Below are positions 1 to 4,028 of a stretch of DNA of 6,739 nt, piece after piece. The stretch comes from an uncultured Collinsella sp. Its GTDB lineage: Bacteria > Actinomycetota > Coriobacteriia > Coriobacteriales > Coriobacteriaceae. The notes under the pieces are model-generated. The model saw only the letters and a list, made by a program, of their open reading frames with translations, had not been told where the DNA came from and did not search any database. A program made the position numbers and the translations under genes. The DNA lies in the NCBI GenBank assembly GCA_900552875.1, contig USCS01000087.1, forward strand, positions 1-6,739, in the 5' to 3' direction. How positions within the stretch are numbered: position 1 is the stretch's first letter; each line of letters opens with the position of its first letter.

Positions 1-119
1 TCGCGTTTGTCGGCACCCTCACAACGCGCCTCGGCATGTATCAGTTTGACGAGCGCTTTGTCGTCCACGGTCTCGCCGCGACGCAGAGCCTCGAGTATGT
101 TCAAGATAATCTGTTCCAT
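1..119 (-). CDS. N-terminal fragment of a gene leaving the window; possible Elp3-like radical SAM/GNAT tRNA wobble enzyme
   Basis: An open frame starts at the ATG at 119 and reads 39 codons leftward off the edge, beginning MEQIILNILEAL and ending ..GADKR. Codons look native (many GAG, CTC, GCC, CGC). The pattern of a short helical start, an acidic GE-x-VDD turn, then a second helix and a basic DKR resembles my recollection of the N-terminus of clostridial and actinobacterial Elp3 proteins, which make the cm5 group on U34 of tRNA using radical SAM and acetyl-CoA. None of the decisive parts (the CxxxxCxxC cluster, the GNAT domain) is in the window, so this name is tentative. The Shine-Dalgarno is poor: only a G-run one base before the ATG. 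It lies 99 bp downstream of the DUF4097 stop with a hairpin between them, so it probably has its own transcription or depends on read-through. Confidence 0.5.
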   Translation of the reverse strand, partial: MEQIILNILEALRRGETVDDKALVKLIHAEARCEGADKR

Positions 120-137
120 GCCCCCATTGTAAAGGCA

Positions 138-171
138 AAGGCGCCGGAGCCGATCTCGGCTTCGGCGCCTT
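138..171 (-). terminator. Long GC-rich hairpin, probable terminator of the XRE-DUF4097 unit
   Basis: The arms 138-153 and 156-171 (AAGGCGCCGGAGCCGA on the plus strand) are complementary over 16 positions around a two-base centre, with one imperfect pair (147/162). That pair is a G-U wobble in plus-strand RNA but an A-C mismatch in minus-strand RNA. On the minus strand the hairpin comes 47 bases after the DUF4097 stop and is followed by an interrupted U-rich tail (TTTGCCTTTAC). The plus-strand side has no U-tract and no gene leading into it. Its position suggests Rho-independent termination of the leftward pair. It could instead act as a 5' leader structure of the next gene, whose ATG is only 18 bases past the stem. 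Confidence 0.55.
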
Positions 172-218
172 CATCAAACAGCGCGTCTATGTCTTCGCCT
201 AGGCTTTCGTCTGCCTCA

Positions 219-1118
219 CTACTCCGAATCAAACGACATGTCGCCCGAATCGACTTCAAAACGATACGTGGCAGACTTATCGCCGTTATCGAATTCAAGA
301 TTCAAAATGGTCTCGCCGTCGTAGCCAAGCGGAAGGAAATCGCTCTCGAAGTCGCCACTGCCCAAGGTGAGGCTCGCCTTAAAGCCCGTAGAGCTCGGAA
401 CCGTCATCTCCACATCGCCCGAGCCCACGCTCACGTCCATCGACTTCGCGGGGGCCTGGTAGAGCTCGAATGTCACATCGCCCGAACCGACCTCAGCGCT
501 GAGCGCATCAGTCACGCTGCCCGTAAACTCTACATCTCCCGCACCCAGGAAAAGGTCGAAACCATCACAGATGACACCGACAATCTGCAGATCGCCCGAG
601 CCCACGTGCGCGTTGACTCCCTTCAGATGTTCGGCAACACGGCGCGGCAGCTCGACCGTAACCGAGCGATCGATTGCCTTACCGTCATCACTTCCAAACT
701 GGGAAACCTTGAGCGTCGAGTCCTCGACGGATGCGATGTTTTGCGTCGCGGCCTTGGAGGCATCCATACCATTGGCAACGCGTCCCCGCTCGATAACGCG
801 AGCCTTGTTGCCATCAACAACCTTGACGTCCACCGTAGCCGCAGCGATATCGAAATCGAGGTAGCGGAACTCATCGGCATCAAAAGTCGTGCTCGAAAGC
901 TGCTGAGGCCGAGCAGAATAGTTACCGCTATTCAAGGAATCGTCCTCGTCAAACATATCGTCAAAATCAGACAAATGGCCAGATAGAATACCGGTCGTAC
1001 GCACCATATCGGAATGAGCCAATAGCCGCGAAGTGCCAAAGACAAGCCCGATGATGAGCACAAACGCTCCGATGCCAACACCCAAGCGTATCTTGGATTC
1101 ATGCGAAAGCTTCATCAT
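219..1118 (-). CDS. DUF4097-family membrane-anchored beta-repeat protein
   Basis: The protein has 299 residues. It opens with a short basic cytoplasmic stretch and one membrane segment (about residues 11-30, GVGIGAFVLIIGLVFG), then an acidic linker (about 50-62, DFDDMFDEDD). The rest is a beta-rich domain carrying a recurring (V/L)G(S/A)GD turn at about residues 172, 191, 210, 231 and 252, with a final VDSGD at 289. The 19-21 residue period is typical of the DUF4097/DUF2807-like stacked beta-helix fold found in adhesin-like or LiaF-like envelope proteins. The biochemical role of the family is not established. The start overlaps the stop of the upstream regulator (ATGATGA). A Shine-Dalgarno GAGGGTGAT at 1121-1129 could serve either the ATG at 1118 or the next codon at 1115. 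The overlap implies coupled translation with the XRE protein and a shared role, probably sensing or responding at the membrane. The beta domain is predicted to lie outside the membrane. Confidence 0.88.
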   Translation of the reverse strand: MMKLSHESKIRLGVGIGAFVLIIGLVFGTSRLLAHSDMVRTTGILSGHLSDFDDMFDEDDSLNSGNYSARPQQLSSTTFDADEFRYLDFDIAAATVDVKVVDGNKARVIERGRVANGMDASKAATQNIASVEDSTLKVSQFGSDDGKAIDRSVTVELPRRVAEHLKGVNAHVGSGDLQIVGVICDGFDLFLGAGDVEFTGSVTDALSAEVGSGDVTFELYQAPAKSMDVSVGSGDVEMTVPSSTGFKASLTLGSGDFESDFLPLGYDGETILNLEFDNGDKSATYRFEVDSGDMSFDSE

Positions 1119-1831
1119 TCATCACCCTCTTTGGCGATCGGGTCAGCGGTAGTCACGGTAGCCACGTCAGTATCAACCGGAGCGGAAACATCCTGAGCCC
1201 TAGCGACCACCGGCGCCGGGCCAACCTGAATATCCCCGCGCGCCCAATCGCCATCGAGTGCACGCGCCACCCAGTGATAAATGGGGACCGTAAAGAAGAT
1301 CAGCGCGGCAAAGGGACCGGCACCAAACAGGAACATCAGCAAAAAGAACAGCAGCCAGCACACAGCCCAATACGGGAACGACTGGAACGGCCCCTTCACC
1401 GGAGTCGAGCCAACTGCGCCGCCACTCGTCGCCTGCGCCGTAGCGGCATTGGCGGCCTGCGCGCTCCAGCTTGCCGCTTGCGCCGCCTTGGCCGCAGCAT
1501 CACTCGCCTGCGTTGCCGCCTCGGTAGCGCGCGCCGCCGCCTCATGGGTACGGGCGCGCTCCGCCGCCTCGGCCTCGCGCTGACGGGCGCGGTCCTCGTT
1601 CTCAAACTCGATATCGTCCTCGATCTCATCGCTCGGATTGAGCAACTCGTCCAAGCTCACACCGTAGAGCTTGGCGAGCGAGATCAGGTTCTCGGTATCG
1701 GGCGAGCTCTCTGCACGCTCCCATTTACTGACCGCTTGGCGCGACAGCCCCAGCTTTCGTGCCAGCCCTTCTTGGCTAAAGCCTTTGCTGCGGCGAAGGT
1801 CGGCGAGCCGCTGCGCAGTTTCTACATTCAT
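1115..1831 (-). CDS. XRE-family transcriptional regulator with Ala-rich coil and C-terminal membrane segments
   Basis: The protein has 238 residues. Residues about 6-62 form a classic Cro/C1-type helix-turn-helix: the helix 2 region FSQEGLARKLGLS, then the recognition helix SRQAVSKWERAES, then NLISLAKLYGVSLDELL. An acidic linker (68-80) follows, then a long Ala/Glu/Arg-rich helix (about 82-135) that probably forms a coiled coil. Next comes a hydrophobic region with two likely membrane segments (about 154-170, WAVCWLLFFLLMFLFG, and 173-189), and a roughly 48-residue polar tail. The layout suggests a DNA-binding domain tethered to the inner membrane. The ATG at 1831 is supported by AGGAGG four bases upstream and by the HTH beginning right after it. 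The stop overlaps the DUF4097 start by four bases (ATGA). XRE regulators often bind their own promoter, so autoregulation in the divergent intergenic region is plausible but inferred. The ligand or signal is unknown. Confidence 0.9.
   Translation of the reverse strand: MNVETAQRLADLRRSKGFSQEGLARKLGLSRQAVSKWERAESSPDTENLISLAKLYGVSLDELLNPSDEIEDDIEFENEDRARQREAEAAERARTHEAAARATEAATQASDAAAKAAQAASWSAQAANAATAQATSGGAVGSTPVKGPFQSFPYWAVCWLLFFLLMFLFGAGPFAALIFFTVPIYHWVARALDGDWARGDIQVGPAPVVARAQDVSAPVDTDVATVTTADPIAKEGDE
1121..1129 (-). promoter_or_regulatory. Ribosome binding site for the DUF4097 gene inside the upstream gene's 3' end
   Basis: On the minus strand GAGGGTGAT closely resembles the GGAGGTGAT anti-16S complement. 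It sits a few bases before tandem ATG codons (1118 and 1115), so the start could be either; the product differs by one Met. It lies within the last codons of the XRE gene, consistent with translational coupling. Confidence 0.6.
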
Positions 1832-1835
1832 GGTT

Positions 1836-1841
1836 CCTCCT
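1836..1841 (-). promoter_or_regulatory. Strong ribosome binding site of the XRE regulator
   Basis: A perfect AGGAGG on the minus strand lies four bases before the ATG at 1831 and fixes that start. No convincing sigma70-type promoter was found for this gene between 1842 and 1963. A TACATT hexamer near 1900 lacks a good -35 partner at normal spacing. Confidence 0.75.
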
Positions 1842-1949
1842 ATGCTTTTGCCAGCCGTGCCGCCGGACCGTTTTTGTTCTTAGGCGCCTTGCACAGTTAA
1901 AAATGTATCCGCCACCGCCAAAAGCATGCCACCTATTCTAGTGAGATTT

Positions 1950-1978
1950 TTGACAACCGGCGGTTGCGGGTGCATATG
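1950..1978 (+). promoter_or_regulatory. Candidate distal rightward promoter (TTGACA, 17 bp, CATATG)
   Basis: A consensus -35 hexamer TTGACA at 1950-1955 is followed after 17 bp by CATATG at 1973-1978, a weak -10 (3 of 6 matches). A start near 1985 would give the methyltransferase a leader of about 110 bases. The perfect -35 with a poor -10 would suit an activator-dependent promoter, but it may be chance. Confidence 0.35.
1954..1966. repeat. Short palindrome CAACCG-G-CGGTTG, candidate operator
   Basis: Perfect 6-bp half sites flank one central base and partly overlap the TTGACA -35 hexamer at 1950-1955. A dimeric HTH protein could bind here, and the adjacent divergently transcribed XRE gene is an obvious candidate. 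That link is inference only. Confidence 0.4.
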
Positions 1979-2020
1979 AGCTGCGGAAATGTGTCCAAAC
2001 AAAGCAATGACCCGCAGCTC
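1978..2020. repeat. 9-bp inverted repeat in the methyltransferase leader
   Basis: GAGCTGCGG (1978-1986) is exactly complementary to CCGCAGCTC (2012-2020) across a 25-base, A-rich loop. It could be a leader stem-loop in a transcript from a distal promoter, or two separated operator half sites. There is no U-tract, so it is not a terminator. Confidence 0.5.
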
Positions 2021-2022
2021 GG

Positions 2023-2052
2023 TTGTCCCCGTTGCGGCGTTAACGGTAGTAT
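2023..2052 (+). promoter_or_regulatory. Candidate proximal promoter of the Trm9-like gene with an inverted repeat in its spacer
   Basis: TTGTCC (2023-2028) and TAGTAT (2047-2052) each match the sigma70 consensus at four of six positions with an 18-bp spacer. They predict a start near 2059, about 40 bases before the GTG start. The spacer itself begins with CCGTT and ends with AACGG, a 5-bp inverted repeat filling exactly 2029-2046. That placement recalls operators lying between -35 and -10, but half sites this short arise easily by chance. Confidence 0.4.
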
Positions 2053-2081
2053 GGTCGTACTGTTTATTCCGCACCGCCAAC

Positions 2082-2087
2082 GGAGGG
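2082..2087 (+). promoter_or_regulatory. Ribosome binding site deciding the GTG start at 2099
   Basis: GGAGGG is the only good Shine-Dalgarno in the leader. It supports the GTG at 2099 over the upstream in-frame TTG (1964) and ATGs (1976, 2051), which have none. The gap to the start codon is 11 bases, longer than ideal. Confidence 0.5.
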
Positions 2088-2098
2088 AGTTCCGCGCC

Positions 2099-2971
2099 GT
2101 GAACCGCGATTTCGCCTCATCGCTCATCCAGCTCAACAATACGTTCTATCGCGAGCACTCCGCCTCCTTCTCCGATACGCGCCAGGCCCCGTGGCCCGGC
2201 TGGGTGCGCACCATGGACATTGCGCTCGAACAGCTCGACGTCGCCACGATCGAGCATCCCGTCCGCGTCTTCGATCTCGCCTGCGGCAATATGCGATTCG
2301 AGAACTTTGCCGCCGGCGGCACGCTGGCTGCCAAAGGCGTGGACGGCACGAGCCCCTCGGCAGACGCCAGCTGCCCCTTCGAGTTCTATGGCGTCGACTC
2401 GTGCCAGGACCTGGCCATCGATGCACGCGGCCACGCCCTGCGCATTCCCAACCTGCACTTCCAGGAACTCGATGTGCTCGACGCCCTCATGAAGCTCAAC
2501 CCCGCCAAGACACCCGACGTGCTTTTCGACGCCCCGCTCGCCGACATCTCGGTCTGCTTTGGATTTATGCACCACGTGCCGTCGTGCGAGTACCGCGTAC
2601 GCGTGCTCGACGCCCTGGTGCGCCAGACGCGCCCAGGCGGCATCATCGCCATCAGCTTTTGGGAGTTTATGAACGACGAGCGCATGGCGCGCAAGGCCGT
2701 TCGTGCCGAGGCCCGCGCCGAGCTCACCCCACCGTTTGAGGGTTACGATTCCGCGCAGTTTGAAGCCGGCGACCACCTCATTGGCTGGCAAAACGACCGC
2801 CACGCCTACCGCTATTGCCATCACTTTGACGATCAGCAGATCACCGACCTGGTACGCGGCGTCCGAACGTTCTACAAGAGCGGCGAGGTCCCCGTGCGCG
2901 AGCTCGAGCGTTTCCATGCCGACGGTCGCAGCGGCGAGCTCAACCGCTATGTGATTCTCAAGCGCCTGTAG
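2099..2971 (+). CDS. Trm9/ALKBH8-like class I SAM-dependent methyltransferase
   Basis: The protein is 290 residues from a GTG start and carries a Rossmann-type SAM methyltransferase core: motif I VFDLACGN (57-64), motif II FYGVDS (96-101), the motif IV region ADISVCFGFMHH (148-159) and the RPGG turn (178-181). Several features match the Trm9/ALKBH8 methyltransferase family as I know it, not just the generic fold. FSDTRQAPWPGW near residues 24-35 parallels FSxTRxxPWP. The HH after the motif IV strand is shared. A C-terminal YRYCHHF (237-243) parallels YRYYHLY before the final strand. In eukaryotes this family methylates cm5U34 to mcm5U34 in tRNA with the Trm112 subunit. Bacterial substrate is unknown. 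The frame is open back to 1964, but homology begins near NRDFASSLIQLNN, GGAGGG lies at 2082-2087, and a promoter candidate sits at 2023-2052, so GTG 2099 is preferred. The SD spacing is somewhat long (about 11-12 bases). Confidence 0.85.
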   Translation: MNRDFASSLIQLNNTFYREHSASFSDTRQAPWPGWVRTMDIALEQLDVATIEHPVRVFDLACGNMRFENFAAGGTLAAKGVDGTSPSADASCPFEFYGVDSCQDLAIDARGHALRIPNLHFQELDVLDALMKLNPAKTPDVLFDAPLADISVCFGFMHHVPSCEYRVRVLDALVRQTRPGGIIAISFWEFMNDERMARKAVRAEARAELTPPFEGYDSAQFEAGDHLIGWQNDRHAYRYCHHFDDQQITDLVRGVRTFYKSGEVPVRELERFHADGRSGELNRYVILKRL

Positions 2972-3009
2972 GCATCGACGACGCGCCGCCGAGCCGCGCC
3001 GCATCTTTC

Positions 3010-3024
3010 GGGCAAACTATGCCC
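3010..3024 (+). other. Small hairpin after the Trm9-like gene
   Basis: GGGCA-AACTA-TGCCC forms a 5-bp stem with a 5-base loop, 38 bases after the stop, followed by pyrimidine-rich ACCTTCTTCC. It could be a weak terminator or a processing or stability element. The absence of a true U-tract argues for partial read-through into the next gene. Confidence 0.3.
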
Positions 3025-3044
3025 ACCTTCTTCCAACGCATTGC

Positions 3045-3068
3045 CGAAACGCGCAGCCATGCGTTTCG
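3045..3068 (+). repeat. 8-bp inverted repeat just before the TrmB-like gene
   Basis: CGAAACGC (3045-3052) and GCGTTTCG (3061-3068) are perfectly complementary around an 8-base loop and end 12 bases before the AGGAG ribosome site. As RNA this is a compact stem-loop. As DNA it is an operator-like palindrome. No clear promoter is seen in 2972-3089, so it may tune translation or bind a regulator within a two-gene transcript. Confidence 0.5.
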
Positions 3069-3089
3069 CATTTATGACCAAGGAGCCTC

Positions 3090-3929
3090 ATGGGAGCCGT
3101 CCACGTTCGCACGCCTAAGAACTTTGTACTCGAGGAGCGCCTGGAGCGCTACGCCGATGCGATTGAGACGAACCCCGAGGCCTATGCCGGAGATTGGCGC
3201 GAGGCCTGTGCGCCCGCAGGCAGCAAGCCTTTCGAACACCTTCATCTGGATCTTGGTTGTGGCAAGGGAACGTACCTTGTAGAGCGCGCGGCCCGCGAGC
3301 CAAACACGTTCTTTATCGGCATGGACCAGGAGCCCATCTGCATCGCCTATGCCGCACAGAAAATCTGCGAGCAGGAGCTGTCCAACGCACTTGTCCTGCC
3401 CCGAGGCGCCGCATCGCTGCCGCAGCTGTTTGCCGCAGGCGAGCTCGATGCCATCACCATCAACTTTCCCACGCCGCAGCCCAAGGCCAAGTACGCCAAA
3501 AAACGGCTCGTCCATGTCGACCATCTGATGCTCTACCGCCCGCTCTTTGCAGCCGGCGCCACCGTCACGCTGCGCACCGACAGCAAGCCACTGCGCGACT
3601 ACGCCCTAGGACAGTTTGCCGCAGCCGGCTACGACACGCTTTGGGTAAGTGACGACGTGCGCCGCGACCATCCCGAGCATCCCGAGACCGAATATGAATG
3701 CCGCACGCGCGAGATGGGTGCCGTCGTCTATGGCATTTGCGCCACACCCGGCGCACGGCCCAGCGATGAACAGCTCGCGGCGGGCCGTGCGCAGGAGCAA
3801 AGTCTTGCCTGCTACCTGCCCGAAAACCTCGATGAGCTCGCCTATGTACCCCTGGGCATGGAAGAGGCCGTTGAGAACTTTAAAAACCGCGCCCGCAAGG
3901 GCAAAAAGCGCCTGCCTCAGGAACGCTAG
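3090..3929 (+). CDS. TrmB-family tRNA (guanine-N7) methyltransferase-like protein
   Basis: The protein has 279 residues with a SAM-binding core: DLGCGKG (54-60), then FIGMDQE (75-81). The family signature region reads INFPTPQPKAKYAKKRLVH (124-142), where typical TrmB has FPDPWPKxRHxKRR. It ends with RTDSKPL (162-168) and PETEYECRTREMG (198-210), the counterpart of TrmB's TDYPTEYE..F..G. TrmB makes m7G46 in the tRNA variable loop. Here the DPW triplet is TPQ, and about 60 extra residues follow the usual C-terminus, ending in a strongly basic tail (FKNRARKGKKRLPQER) that could bind RNA. It is therefore either a diverged TrmB or a paralogue with another substrate. The ATG at 3090 has AGGAG four bases before it. 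It lies 118 bp after the Trm9-like gene on the same strand, so co-transcription is possible. Confidence 0.82.
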   Translation: MGAVHVRTPKNFVLEERLERYADAIETNPEAYAGDWREACAPAGSKPFEHLHLDLGCGKGTYLVERAAREPNTFFIGMDQEPICIAYAAQKICEQELSNALVLPRGAASLPQLFAAGELDAITINFPTPQPKAKYAKKRLVHVDHLMLYRPLFAAGATVTLRTDSKPLRDYALGQFAAAGYDTLWVSDDVRRDHPEHPETEYECRTREMGAVVYGICATPGARPSDEQLAAGRAQEQSLACYLPENLDELAYVPLGMEEAVENFKNRARKGKKRLPQER

Positions 3930-3967
3930 TACCGCGCGCCCATTTCCTGCATTTTCTTGCCTGCGAA

Positions 3968-3979
3968 CGCATCGATGCG
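3968..3979. repeat. Perfect 12-bp palindrome upstream of the helicase
   Basis: CGCATCGATGCG is its own reverse complement. It lies where the -35 element of the candidate helicase promoter would fall, 9 bp before the CATAAT -10, so a bound protein there would compete with or help RNA polymerase. The binding protein is unknown. Confidence 0.45.
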
Positions 3980-3988
3980 ACGCTACGC

Positions 3989-3994
3989 CATAAT
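3989..3994 (+). promoter_or_regulatory. Candidate -10 element of the helicase gene
   Basis: CATAAT matches TATAAT at five of six positions and would give a start near 4001, with a leader of about 28 bases before the ATG at 4029. No recognisable -35 hexamer lies 16-18 bp upstream; that place is taken by the 12-bp palindrome. The gene could also be read from the upstream methyltransferase transcript, since no terminator is visible in 3930-4028. Confidence 0.35.
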
Positions 3995-4028
3995 AGTTGG
4001 CGGACAAACGGCGAGAGAAAGCAACCAC

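Noticed and set aside
101..298. Alternative minus-strand frame giving an acidic tail (SLGEDIDALFDEG..), as if DUF4097 were frameshifted near its end
   Set aside because: The DUF4097 frame itself ends cleanly with a last VDSGD repeat. The alternative frame uses rare codons (CTA, ATA, AGA, TTA) and runs through the terminator hairpin.
36..986. A long plus-strand open frame (316 codons) opposite the DUF4097 gene
   Set aside because: Its product has no recognisable domain and it runs antisense to a protein with clear GSGD repeats, a membrane segment and a coupled start. High-GC genomes commonly produce such shadows.
1964..2098. N-terminal extension of the Trm9-like protein containing CPRCG, possibly a zinc knuckle
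   Set aside because: Only one Cys pair is present, there is no ribosome site at TTG 1964 or ATG 1976, and the stretch overlaps promoter-like elements and inverted repeats. Family similarity starts after the GTG at 2099.
2117..3004. A 295-codon minus-strand open frame opposite the Trm9-like gene
   Set aside because: It mirrors the methyltransferase frame; that strand's product shows no family signature, whereas the plus strand has all SAM motifs.
3957..4028. Earlier start for the helicase (TTG 3957 or ATG 3975)
   Set aside because: No ribosome site precedes them, and the palindrome and CATAAT -10 lie within this stretch. The MAQTTTD start at 4029 fits a short leader better.
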